Below, piece after piece: positions 17,574 through 25,897 of a DNA stretch of 50,181 nt. Each line of letters begins with the position of its first letter. Position 1 is the first letter of the stretch. The stretch is taken from contig NZ_CANRMB010000028.1 in NCBI RefSeq assembly GCF_947631635.1, positions 1 to 50,181 of the forward strand, in the 5' to 3' direction. A model generated the notes under the pieces. It saw only the letters and a program-made list of their open reading frames with translations. It was not told the origin of the DNA and ran no database searches. The DNA is from an uncultured Dysosmobacter sp. (GTDB taxonomy: Bacteria > Bacillota > Clostridia > Oscillospirales > Oscillospiraceae). Both the position numbers and the translations under genes were made by a program.

Positions 17574-18239
17574 ATGCTGATGAAAGAAGAACGAGAGCTC
17601 ATTGTGGAATACGGCAAAAAGATGAGCGCCGCCCGTCTGAGCACCGGCACCAGCGGCAATATCAGTATCTATGATCCCGAAAAGGGCCTTATGGCTATCA
17701 GCCCCTCCGGCATTGACTATTTTTCCACCGCTCCCGAGGATGTGGTCATCATGACTCTTGACGCCGGCATCGTGGACGGCAGCAAAAAGCCCTCCAGCGA
17801 ATGGGGTCTGCACGCGGCGTTTTATAAGCACAAACCTCACGCACGGGCAGTCGTCCATACCCATTCCATGTACTGCACGACCTTTGCCGTGTTGGGGCAG
17901 CCCCTCCGCGCTGTCCATTACGTGATCGCTGATACCGGGGCCGCCACAGTTCCCTGCGCGCCCTATCGCACCTTCGGCACTCCGGAACTTGCGGAGGCCG
18001 CCATAGAGGCCTGTGGTCCAGGCGACGCGGTGCTTTTGGGCAATCACGGTCTGGTCGTCTGCGGCAGAGATATCAGGAGTGCGTACAGTCTGGCCTGCAA
18101 CATGGAATATCTTGCAGAATTGCAGTATCGAGCCATGTGCATCGGCCAGCCGAATGTGCTCAATGACCAGCAGATGGCGCAGGCCATGGAGCGCTTTAAA
18201 ACTTACGGCCAGTCCGGCAGCAAAAAAGCCGGCTATTGA
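17574..18239 (+). CDS. Class II aldolase, probably 5-(methylthio)ribulose/5-deoxyribulose-1-phosphate aldolase
   Basis: The 221-residue protein of the fuculose-phosphate aldolase/adducin family has TGTSGNIS near the N-terminus, SEWGLH, the zinc ligands in VVHTHS and a later GNHGLVVCG histidine. Related proteins act as fuculose-1-P aldolase, MtnB dehydratase, or the aldolase of the DHAP shunt that cuts methylthioribulose-1-P to DHAP and (methylthio)acetaldehyde. The following alcohol dehydrogenase, and the absence of MtnC/W/X/D-type genes, favour the aldolase. The start is ATG 17574, 10 bases after GAGGAGG. Confidence 0.85.
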   Translation: MLMKEERELIVEYGKKMSAARLSTGTSGNISIYDPEKGLMAISPSGIDYFSTAPEDVVIMTLDAGIVDGSKKPSSEWGLHAAFYKHKPHARAVVHTHSMYCTTFAVLGQPLRAVHYVIADTGAATVPCAPYRTFGTPELAEAAIEACGPGDAVLLGNHGLVVCGRDIRSAYSLACNMEYLAELQYRAMCIGQPNVLNDQQMAQAMERFKTYGQSGSKKAGY

Positions 18240-18247
18240 GGTGTACT

Positions 18248-19426
18248 ATGGATTCATTTGACTTTTACAGCCCCACGTATTTCGTGTTTGGCCGCGGCAG
18301 AGAAAACGAAGCAGGTGCATATGTCAAAAAATTCGGCGGCTCAAGGGTTCTTGTGGTTTACGGCGGACAGTCAGCCAAAAAATCCGGACTTTTGGACCGT
18401 ATTCAAGCCTCCCTCTCCACCGCCGGGCTCTACACAGCCGAACTGGGCGGCGTGAGGCCAAACCCCCGCAGCGGAATCGTATATGAAGGTATTTCGCTAT
18501 GCCGCAGGGAGCGGATCGACTTTCTCTTAGCCGTCGGCGGCGGAAGCGTTATCGACACAGCCAAGGCCATCGCCATGGGCGCTGTTTACGACGGCGATTT
18601 CTGGGACTTTTTCTCCGGAAAGGTCCCGGAAGCCGCATTGCCGGTAGGCACCGTACTCACCATTGCCGCCTCCGGCAGTGAGGGGTCTCCCGACTCCATC
18701 ATCACCCATGAGCAAACGCTTGAAAAGACTGCGGCAGAGGCGGATTGTCTGCGGCCCAAGTTCTCCATACTGGATCCCGCTCTCACGGAGAGCCTCTCCC
18801 CCTTCCAGACCGCCTGCGGCATTACGGATATCATGTCCCACGCTTTTGAACGCTATTTTACCAACACGCCTCACGTGGAAACCACCGACCGCATGCTGGA
18901 GGGAGTCCTTCTTGCCATGCTACACGAGGGACGCCGCGTGTTGGAGGACCCCCATGATTATGACGCCCGTGCCAACATCATGCGGGCAGGCATGGTCTGC
19001 CACAATGACATCATGGGCGTAGGACGCAGGCAGGATTGGAACAGCCACCACCTTGAGCATGTGCTCTCCGCCGTTTATGACTGTGCCCACGGTGCGGGGC
19101 TGGCCGTGATCATGCCCGCCTGGATGCGCTATTGTGTGGAACATCACGACGGCATGCGCTTTGCTCAAATGGCCTCCCGTGTATTCGGCTGCGAGATGGA
19201 TTTTTCCGACCCCAAGCGTACCGCAAGAGCCGGTGTCGAGGCCTTCCGAGCCTTTCTGCGCACAATAGGCATGCCTCTCAGCTTCGAGGAGATCGGTGCC
19301 GACGCAAAGGATATTCCGAAGCTTGTGGAAATGAATCACATTGGCGGTGGTGTTACCGGCGGCTATGTAGGGCTTGACCGGCAGGCCCATTTTGAAATCT
19401 ATGAAATCGCGGCAGGCATGCGCTGA
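18248..19426 (+). CDS. Iron-dependent alcohol dehydrogenase, likely reducing the aldehyde of the DHAP shunt
   Basis: The 392-residue group III (Fe-type) alcohol dehydrogenase is similar in layout to butanol dehydrogenase BdhA. It has GGGSVIDTAKAIA for NAD(P)H binding (about residue 101), and metal ligands in GITDIMSHAFERY and in the HHLEH and DCAHGAGLA motifs. ATG 18248 follows GAGGTG by 4 bases; the aldolase gene ends 8 bases before it. Its place at the end of the mtnK-mtnA-aldolase operon suggests it reduces 2-(methylthio)acetaldehyde or acetaldehyde, the volatile products of the aldolase. Confidence 0.9.
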   Translation: MDSFDFYSPTYFVFGRGRENEAGAYVKKFGGSRVLVVYGGQSAKKSGLLDRIQASLSTAGLYTAELGGVRPNPRSGIVYEGISLCRRERIDFLLAVGGGSVIDTAKAIAMGAVYDGDFWDFFSGKVPEAALPVGTVLTIAASGSEGSPDSIITHEQTLEKTAAEADCLRPKFSILDPALTESLSPFQTACGITDIMSHAFERYFTNTPHVETTDRMLEGVLLAMLHEGRRVLEDPHDYDARANIMRAGMVCHNDIMGVGRRQDWNSHHLEHVLSAVYDCAHGAGLAVIMPAWMRYCVEHHDGMRFAQMASRVFGCEMDFSDPKRTARAGVEAFRAFLRTIGMPLSFEEIGADAKDIPKLVEMNHIGGGVTGGYVGLDRQAHFEIYEIAAGMR

Positions 19427-19708
19427 AGCGGCCGTCTTTGTGGGCCTTAGCGGATGCAGCATCGGCCAAAGATGCGGGAGGCCTGATGATCGGATCTGAG
19501 CAGGCGTCCGGTTCTTTGCCCCGGCAAATAGCTTATCCGTCTAGTCAGAACCACCAGCCTGACCCCCTGATGCGGAAATGCAGGGCCGCCGTATCAAGGG
19601 GTAAAGCCCCCCAGAAAAGGAAATCTCCTCCCAAATGAAGGCATACGGGAAAAGCGTGTCCGCCAGTCCTCTATTCACGGTCCCGCAAGGACCCGGTTCC
19701 AACAAGGC
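19427..19708. other. Intergenic region with no recognised gene
   Basis: This GC-rich stretch is between the alcohol dehydrogenase and the second multi-hairpin repeat. Short complementary blocks exist (GGGGTAAAGCCCC near 19599-19611, and GGTCCCGCAAGGACC near 19679-19693). I found no tRNA, riboswitch or other known RNA pattern and no credible start codon with a ribosome binding site. Confidence 0.4.
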
Positions 19709-19894
19709 TATAGTCAATTAACTTGAAAAATCGCATGGGATTTTTTAAGCTGGCAATGCCTGCTGTGCGTAAAACGCACAGTGATTGACTATGAAATGCA
19801 AATCAAGGCCGCGGTCCGCGGCCTGCCACAGCGCACATGCGCTGTGACACTTGAAAAGTGAATTTATCACTTTTCAAGTTATTTGATTATAAAA
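19709..19894. repeat. Multi-hairpin intergenic repeat, copy 2
   Basis: It is nearly the same as 6397-6582, including TAGTCAAT/ATTGACTA outer arms, the CTGTGCGT/ACGCACAG hairpin, GGCCGCGG/CCGCGGCC, and a perfect 12-bp CTTGAAAAGTGA/TCACTTTTCAAG stem at the end. Differences lie mostly in loops and single stem positions. Neither copy contains a reading frame of note. Confidence 0.85.
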
Positions 19895-19962
19895 CTGTTT
19901 TTAGATATAGAGCATCGGACAGCAGAGGCCGTTAACTTCATTTTGCCCGGCAAAAAATATGA

Positions 19963-20000
19963 GGGACGCAAGGCAAATTGCCTTGCGTCCCCCCTTGTTT
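19963..20000. terminator. Intrinsic terminator with T-tract
   Basis: GGGACGCAAGGCAA (from 19963) pairs with TTGCCTTGCGTCCC ending at 19991, and CCCTTGTTTTTAC follows. It can end transcripts leaving the salvage operon and, in the other direction, those from the Sel1-repeat gene. Confidence 0.75.
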
Positions 20001-20123
20001 TTACTTATTTACAGATCGTTTCACGCCGCTTTCCATTTTATTTGAAAACGCGATCCCCACAGCGTATGGTCCCAGCCCCGTTTCCCAAAAAACTAGAGCA
20101 ATGGGAAATCCCGGGTGGGTGTG

Positions 20124-21380
20124 TTATCTGCGGACCCATTTACCGAACAGGGTTTTCTTAAACCGAAGCAGAGCCTCCTGGGCAGGCGCGTAGTTTTTTG
20201 CTTTCTGGAGGTACTCCACGCCCTTTTTGATATCTTCCGGGACGCCCAGGCCTTCCGTGTAGATGGTGCCCAGGCCATAGTTGAGCAGGTCACTGGTGTA
20301 GTCCGCCTCCCGGAACAGCTGAAGGGCACGGGCGGGGTCCTTCTGACAGCCATAGCCGAACAGGTAGCAGCTGCCCAGCATGTCATTGGCCCAGGTGTTC
20401 TTGCCGTTGGTATGGGCCCGCTCAAAGAGCTGGACCGCCCGGGCGTAGTCCTGGGGAATACCATCCTTGCCCAGGAACAGCAGCCGGCCCGCCCGGTTGG
20501 CGCAGCCGATCTGATCCGGGTCCTGGAGACCCATCTCATAGCACTTCATGGCCCGGACGCAGTCCTTCTCCACCGCCTTGCCCAGCTCAAAGGCGACGCC
20601 CACATAGTACCAGCTGGACAGCTGCCCCTTCTGCGCGGCGGAAAAATACAGGTTTACCACCTCTTGGCTCCAATCGTTTTTCTCCTTGAGGATACCAGCG
20701 TAACGCTCCTGCCAGTCGGGATAGCCCTTCTCCGCGCCCAACCGGGCCACGGCGTCCGCCTTCTCCGGCTGGGGCTCGATCCCAAAGTCCTTGTCGCCGT
20801 CCCTGCAGATGTTATAGAGATTGCGGCCGGCGAAACCCATGCCGCCTTGGAAGGCTCGCTCAAACCAGGGGATGCATTTCAACTCCGTGTCATGCAGGTA
20901 CTGGGCAAACCCGTCTCGGGTGGAAAAATCATGGGGACCCTTACCCTCAATGCGGGGAACATCCAGCCAGAAATAGGTGTTGCCGATCATGTTCTGGCAG
21001 AAGGGACTTCCCGCCTCGGCTTTCTCATAGACCGCGTTCCAAACATCCTGAAGCGAGGCGAAATGCCGGTGCATCTCCTCCTCCATCTCCGGGGTGAGCA
21101 TCCCACAGCGCATGGCGCCCAGCACACCGATGGCACTGCCCTGGCGGATGCTTCGCTGGATCAGCCGCTCCACGCCCTCGTCATCCTCCGGGAAGGGGTG
21201 ATAGGCCCAGCTGTACTGGGGGCCGGACAGACAGCGGGAGAGAACATAAGCCGCGTCTCCGTCGCCTGCGTTGGACACCTCGGCCAGAGGTTCGATAGCT
21301 GCCGCAGCCCGCTGGGAGTCGTAGCAGTAATAGATGTCTTCAATCGCCTTTTCCACCACATCGCTGAAATATTTTCCCAT
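20124..21380 (-). CDS. Sel1-like repeat protein
   Basis: The 418-residue soluble protein has at least three helical Sel1/TPR-like repeats in its second half. Examples are the blocks around AMKCYEMGLQDPDQIGCANRAG, DYARAVQLFERAHTNG..LGSCYLFGYG and DPARALQLFREADYTS..LGTIYTEGLG. Such repeats serve as protein-interaction scaffolds. No signal peptide is seen. ATG 21380 lies 8 bases after AAGGAG. It is downstream of a large membrane protein gene, 35 bases apart, and probably in the same operon. A joint role as adaptor and membrane partner is inference. Confidence 0.85.
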   Translation of the reverse strand: MGKYFSDVVEKAIEDIYYCYDSQRAAAAIEPLAEVSNAGDGDAAYVLSRCLSGPQYSWAYHPFPEDDEGVERLIQRSIRQGSAIGVLGAMRCGMLTPEMEEEMHRHFASLQDVWNAVYEKAEAGSPFCQNMIGNTYFWLDVPRIEGKGPHDFSTRDGFAQYLHDTELKCIPWFERAFQGGMGFAGRNLYNICRDGDKDFGIEPQPEKADAVARLGAEKGYPDWQERYAGILKEKNDWSQEVVNLYFSAAQKGQLSSWYYVGVAFELGKAVEKDCVRAMKCYEMGLQDPDQIGCANRAGRLLFLGKDGIPQDYARAVQLFERAHTNGKNTWANDMLGSCYLFGYGCQKDPARALQLFREADYTSDLLNYGLGTIYTEGLGVPEDIKKGVEYLQKAKNYAPAQEALLRFKKTLFGKWVRR

Positions 21381-21415
21381 GATCCACACTCCTTAACCGG
21401 CAATCGCCGTATTTT

Positions 21416-23047
21416 TTATGTTCTGTCCGCCTGCTTTTGAAGGCGCTTGGTGATGTCTTTCCATTGGGAGAAGTCGGGAGCAAAGGTCCCGTCGTTCATG
21501 TCCAGCAGCCAAGTCATGGCCTGGCGGCTCGTACACTTTATCTCAAATACCTGCAGCTCGTCCGGGCCGGGACAGCCGGCGTTGACGGTGATCCGGCCAT
21601 CCATCCGGTCCCCGGCCTGCAGGTACAGATACCGGGCCCCGGCGTACAGGGCGGCAGCCGTGTATCGCCCGCTGGCAAGCCCTTCCCCGACCAGCTCCAC
21701 ATCCCGCTGTGAGAAACTGGTAAATTCCCGGGTGGCCCCCAGGCTGTCCGCGTAGACCAGCTTCTTTTGCTGTGACTGCCGGGCCTGATCCGCCGCCTGA
21801 AGCGGCTTCCACAGGGACAGGTCCGAGAAGTCGGGGGGCTGCCGTCTCTCCAGCAGACCGGCAAGGGCCTCTTGGATCTCCTGCGTGTCCGCCGCCTTGG
21901 CAAAGAACCGGTATCCGCCGCCCGCCATCTGCATTTTCGCGGTCAGAAGCAGGCCCCCATGGACCGCACCGGCATACAAGCAGATGAGGCGCGCTCCATG
22001 CAGCTCCGGCACGGGAATGGGTTCCAGGATCTCCAGGCTGATCGGCTGTCCGCCCTCTTGCAGCTCGGAGAGCTGCTCCTCCACAGTCCTCCGGTCAAAG
22101 CGGGAGGTGCGCTGGCCATGTGAATCGGTGAACGCGAAGGCGGGATTGCCCTGAGCCGCGGTGTGCTCCTGCCTCTCCGTCTCCATCCGCCGCTGGGACA
22201 GGCGGCGCTGGTACGCCCGTTCCAGCTCCTCCCACTCCTCTTCCGACTTGCCGGAGTAATCAGAAAACTCCTGATACGGCCGAAACAGGGCCGCCGGAGC
22301 CCGGAGTCTCAGGCAGGTCAGCAGAGCCTCCAACTCTCCGGGGTTCCGCAGACTCGTAATCTGGACCTGCCGGCGGTCGTCCAAAATGTGCAGTTCGATG
22401 ATCCGGGTGGTCTGCCGGCGGTTCTTGGAAATACGGGTCTTGATCTCATCCCGTCCAAAGACCACGCGAATACGGGAGAGGGCGGAGACGTCGTCTCCCA
22501 GCACCCACTCCTTGCCCACGGCCACCCGGTCAAACCACTGGCCGTTCTCGCGGATATCCCGGTCCACCATGGCAAACAGTTCCTTGACGTCAGGCGCCTC
22601 ATCCGGATAGGGCAGCTGGGAGCGGATGGACTTGGCCAGGCGGCTTTTCTCGGGAAAAAAGGCGTCCCGCAGATCGGTGCAGGTCTCATACACGCCCAGC
22701 AGCAGCGCGCCCAAAGCCACCACGCCGGACACGGCCAGCACGACCCAGTCCTTGAGCTCCCAGGCGGAACGATCCGCCTGGAGCTGCATGAAAAATACCA
22801 CGCCGCAGCAAACAGCAATCAACAGGTACAGCAGTGCCCAGCCCAGCCGCGCCAGTTGGCGGCGGGTGCGCTGGAGGCAATAGCCCTCCTCAGGACCATC
22901 GGGCTGCTGCTTTTTGTTCCAGGCCATCAGCAGCAAAATAACAGGAATCGAGAATATGCGCAGCAGCAGGGCCAGCGCCACATACACAACTACATTCCAG
23001 GGCCATTTTAAGTAAAACTTTCCGGTCTGTTGTTGGGGCAAGTTCAT
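21416..23047 (-). CDS. Multi-domain membrane protein of unknown function
   Basis: The 543-residue protein has an N-terminal membrane region with three or four helices: VVVYVALALLLRIFSIPVILLLM near residue 20, WALLYLLIAVCCGVVFFM near 70, and VVLAVSGVVALGALLLGVY near 103. A large cytoplasmic part contains two repeated modules that both open with a predicted reader-like sequence and the word GATREFTSFSQRDV or DSHGQRTSRFDRRTV, so residues about 290-390 and 410-530 look duplicated. I know no named family. ATG 23047 has AAAGGAG 8 bases upstream. It precedes the Sel1-repeat gene. Confidence 0.8.
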   Translation of the reverse strand: MNLPQQQTGKFYLKWPWNVVVYVALALLLRIFSIPVILLLMAWNKKQQPDGPEEGYCLQRTRRQLARLGWALLYLLIAVCCGVVFFMQLQADRSAWELKDWVVLAVSGVVALGALLLGVYETCTDLRDAFFPEKSRLAKSIRSQLPYPDEAPDVKELFAMVDRDIRENGQWFDRVAVGKEWVLGDDVSALSRIRVVFGRDEIKTRISKNRRQTTRIIELHILDDRRQVQITSLRNPGELEALLTCLRLRAPAALFRPYQEFSDYSGKSEEEWEELERAYQRRLSQRRMETERQEHTAAQGNPAFAFTDSHGQRTSRFDRRTVEEQLSELQEGGQPISLEILEPIPVPELHGARLICLYAGAVHGGLLLTAKMQMAGGGYRFFAKAADTQEIQEALAGLLERRQPPDFSDLSLWKPLQAADQARQSQQKKLVYADSLGATREFTSFSQRDVELVGEGLASGRYTAAALYAGARYLYLQAGDRMDGRITVNAGCPGPDELQVFEIKCTSRQAMTWLLDMNDGTFAPDFSQWKDITKRLQKQADRT

Positions 23048-23890
23048 TCTATCCACTCCTTTTCAGCATCGCAAATGACGATTCACTCTTATATGACCGA
23101 ATCTCATTGGTGCAAAAAAATTCGGGAAAACATCTGGTTATCTATTTGTGAAATGGTGAAAATTTGGACAAATACAAAGAGATGGCAGAATGGAAGGACA
23201 CGAGGAGAGCGGAGATGCTCGAAAAGCAGAAAACTCCCTCATTTCTGCCGCTTCAGAAGGGAACCGGATCTCTGCCATCTTCACAGCTGCTGTGGAGGGA
23301 ACGTCCCTTTCCCACCGGTTTCTTTTCATGTTATGTAGTCCATCATGTATTCCACACGCCGCATTATAATCCTTCTGCTCAAAGAAAGCAAGGATTGCGG
23401 AGTTCGCTTTAGAAGGTTACAACGCCCCATTTTAATCTGCAAAAACGTGAGAATCACTTTTATAATTCTCACGTTAAATCTCCCTTGCCAAGCAACCTAT
23501 CATTCTTTTGTGCCCTTGTCAGGGCTATGCGCACACGATCCGGTTCATATGTACTCCGGCAATTTCTTTTGTCCTAACAGTTTTCGAAACAGCATTCAGA
23601 ATCATCTTGCCTTCTGATGTTATGGAAAAGCCTATTGATAAGGGCCGCAGCAGAACTGCCAATCATGCATGTATATTGTATTTTATGAGCGCTATCAGGA
23701 TCCTCAATCGTCCGCTTCATACTGTCCTTCCTGCCTGTTGATCTCTGATACCGTTGGGTGCTTTATTTAAAAATATCCACATCCTATCTCCCAATAATTT
23801 TATGGTCTTTGCAAGCACGCTGCAATACAAGTGAAAAATTCGCCTGCAAATGGAAACGTCAAAGGAAAACCGCCCCTTCAAAGGCATCAG
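23048..23890. other. Long intergenic region, mostly without features
   Basis: About 840 bases with short stop-rich frames and no credible ribosome binding site plus frame. One perfect 11-bp hairpin (AACGTGAGAAT ... ATTCTCACGTT, 23444-23475) is present. The region is less GC-rich than the neighbouring genes. Together with the tRNA-like relic at 23928 it looks like decayed mobile DNA, but no specific gene remnant was identified. Confidence 0.4.
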
Positions 23891-23925
23891 GGAAACCCTG
23901 TAGACATTGCAGCTACAGGGTTTCC
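23891..23925. terminator. Terminator-like hairpin next to tRNA 3'-end relic
   Basis: GGAAACCCTGTAG (23891-23903) pairs with CTACAGGGTTTCC (23913-23925). The same ACCCTGTA/TACAGGGTTTCC design recurs at 28995-29025, where it abuts the genuine tRNA-Cys attachment repeat. Confidence 0.7.
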
Positions 23926-23927
23926 TA

Positions 23928-23954
23928 TGAAGGCGGCACCCGGGTAAAACCGGG
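23928..23954 (-). pseudogene. Degenerate tRNA 3'-end relic (old attachment site?)
   Basis: On the minus strand the sequence reads CCCGG-TTTTAC-CCGGG-TGCCGCC-TTCA: a T-stem, a six-base instead of seven-base T-loop, an acceptor strand, and a CCA-like end. It is joined to the terminator hairpin by TTTCCTATG, exactly as the 29029 copy of the tRNA-Cys 3' end is. No 5' half of a tRNA lies nearby. It is best explained as a decayed attachment site. Confidence 0.5.
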
Positions 23955-24237
23955 CTGGAAATTACCTTTCGTTCTCCGTGGAGGCGGCGAATGCTCCGCC
24001 GGCAAGGGCGGCTTTTATCGTGACGGGCGCATTCTTCGGCACATGCGGACTATAAGCTTGCGCGCCGTCATCAAAACAACTTTCCCGCTTACCAGTGGCT
24101 GTCTGATCGTTCGGCCGGGGCGGTTGGACACGAAAATGGGCGCAATATATCGCAAACGCCTTCCGCAGTCGTTTTCTTTCCGAAAGCTGGAGGCCGTTCT
24201 GAATCTATCCTTTGGCTGCAAGGAAGCAGCAAAGCGA

Positions 24238-24286
24238 ACAGCGAGGTCAGGATCCCTCTTTCGGGGGCCTGGCCTCGCTGTTTTTA
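24238..24286. terminator. Intrinsic terminator
   Basis: ACAGCGAGG ... CCTCGCTGT forms a long stem with an inner CCC-TCTTTC-GGG, followed by TTTTTAC. It lies 40 bases beyond the stop of the minus-strand KamA-family gene and has the T-tract on the plus side, so it may serve both directions. Confidence 0.75.
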
Positions 24287-24326
24287 CTTCCTATTTTGCA
24301 ACGGGCTTCTTTTCATCCCGGCCGTA

Positions 24327-25439
24327 TCACAGCCCGCTTTGCAGACCATCATCCAGCCAGGCGTCCGTGGGCTTCAGCTTGACGGTAAAGGCTCTGGCGC
24401 TGTCCGCCGGGTCCTTGCTCTGGTGGAATTTGAACAGGGTCTCCCCGCCGGCGCCCTGGCACACGATCTCGATCTTCCCCCGGGGGTGGCTCATGGCATA
24501 GCGCACCGCCTTGCCAAAGCCATTCTGCCGGGACTTGGCATTGTCCACGATCCGGATGCCCTCCCCCAGCGGCACCTGGAATCTCTCCCGCACGCCGGTC
24601 ACCGGGCGGCATTGGAAGATATAGTAGGGCACCACGCCCATGCGGGTCAGGCCGGAGAGCAGCGTGCCCAGGGTCTCGCCGTTGTCGTTGACGCCCCGCA
24701 GCAGCACCGTCTGGTTCCGCACCAGCACGCCCCGCTCAATGAGCGCCCGGACCGCCTGCCGCGTCTGCTCCGTCAGTTCCCTGGGGTGGTTGAACTGGGT
24801 CACCACCCAGAGGGACTTTTGCTGCGCGTATTTCGCGAAGAGGTCCAAAAACTCCCGGTCTCCGTAAATGCGCTCCGGCAGCGTCACGGGCGTACGGGAG
24901 CCGAAACGGATGAAATCCAGATGGTCGATGGCGGTCAGCTCCCGGAGATACCGCTCGAGGATATGATTGGGATTCAGAAAGGCGTCGCCGCCGGAGATCA
25001 GAACATTGGTGATCTCCCGGTGCTCCCGCACATAGGCAACTACCTCATCCACCCGCTTGTTCAGTTCCTCCTCGCTGAGGCCCACCAGACGCTTGCGGAA
25101 GCAGTGGCGGCAGTACATGGCGCACTGGTTGGTGGACAGCAGCAGAACCGTTTGGGCATACTTGTGCTGCAGGCCCTCCAGCTTGGTGTTGTCCGCCTCC
25201 CCGCTGGTGTCGAAGGAGCCGCCCTCCTTAAACTCCGCCAGGGACGGGATACACATCTTCCCGATGGGGTCGTCCGGGTCCTCTGTATCTACAAGGGAGA
25301 GATAATAGGGCGTGATCAGCATGGGGAATCGCTCCACGATCTCCGCCCGCCTGGCCGTCTCCTCCGGGGTCCAGTGAAGGAGCGGCGCAAGCTGCTCCGC
25401 CGTCCGGATCCCATTTCTCAATTCGTCCTGCCAGCTCAT
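24327..25439 (-). CDS. KamA-family radical SAM protein (lysine/glutamate 2,3-aminomutase-like)
   Basis: The 370-residue protein has the radical SAM cysteine motif CAMYCRHC (CxxxCxxC, about residues 110-117) inside the family sequence LLLSTNQCAMYCRHCFRKR. The LISGGDAFL motif follows. The family uses a 4Fe-4S cluster and pyridoxal phosphate to move an amino group between the alpha and beta carbons of an amino acid. It is somewhat shorter than clostridial lysine aminomutase (about 415 residues). The substrate cannot be told from the sequence. The start is ATG 25439 behind AAGGTGG; upstream in-frame codons are not preceded by one. It stands alone. Confidence 0.9.
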   Translation of the reverse strand: MSWQDELRNGIRTAEQLAPLLHWTPEETARRAEIVERFPMLITPYYLSLVDTEDPDDPIGKMCIPSLAEFKEGGSFDTSGEADNTKLEGLQHKYAQTVLLLSTNQCAMYCRHCFRKRLVGLSEEELNKRVDEVVAYVREHREITNVLISGGDAFLNPNHILERYLRELTAIDHLDFIRFGSRTPVTLPERIYGDREFLDLFAKYAQQKSLWVVTQFNHPRELTEQTRQAVRALIERGVLVRNQTVLLRGVNDNGETLGTLLSGLTRMGVVPYYIFQCRPVTGVRERFQVPLGEGIRIVDNAKSRQNGFGKAVRYAMSHPRGKIEIVCQGAGGETLFKFHQSKDPADSARAFTVKLKPTDAWLDDGLQSGL

Positions 25440-25897
25440 CAGCTGCACCACCTTTCTTTGAAATAAAAAATGAAAAGCGCAGAATCTGACCATTATGGTC
25501 CGGTTCCCACGCTTACACATAAACGATGTTGATTTCATCCGTGCTTTTTGATCAGCTTGACTGTCAGGCAGCCGCCGGTGCGAAGGAAATCCCTTCGGCT
25601 CCTCCCGCGTGGGCCGCCTATAAAACGCACGCAACGATATTTATGCTGAACGCCCTTCAAATCGCCTCCTTGTATATGTTTATCATAACGGAAATGTTGG
25701 GAAAAAGCAAGCTATTCTCCCTCGTGATATTCCAAATCCTTCCAAACCAGTCATATCTTTACTGATCCGAACGAAAAAAGCATCTGAAATTTGCTATAGA
25801 TGCCCATTTCGCTCCGGATATATCATGCAGGGCGGTTTGTCTGCCATCCCGTCCCCCCATCGGCTCGGACTGTATACGCGATCTAAAGCAGTCCTGT
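25440..25897. other. Intergenic region
   Basis: 460 bases between two minus-strand genes, with no supported gene. It should hold the promoter of the KamA-family gene, but I saw no near-consensus pair. No strong hairpin was found at the 3' end of the permease gene. Confidence 0.4.

Noticed and set aside
17574..19426. Fucose/rhamnose catabolic genes (fucA-fucO)
   Set aside because: The aldolase and Fe-ADH families could fit, but direct linkage to mtnK and mtnA makes thiomethyl/deoxy-sugar salvage far more likely.
20115..21440. A 441-codon frame on the plus strand
   Set aside because: It mirrors the Sel1-repeat gene, which has clear repeats and a good start on the other strand.
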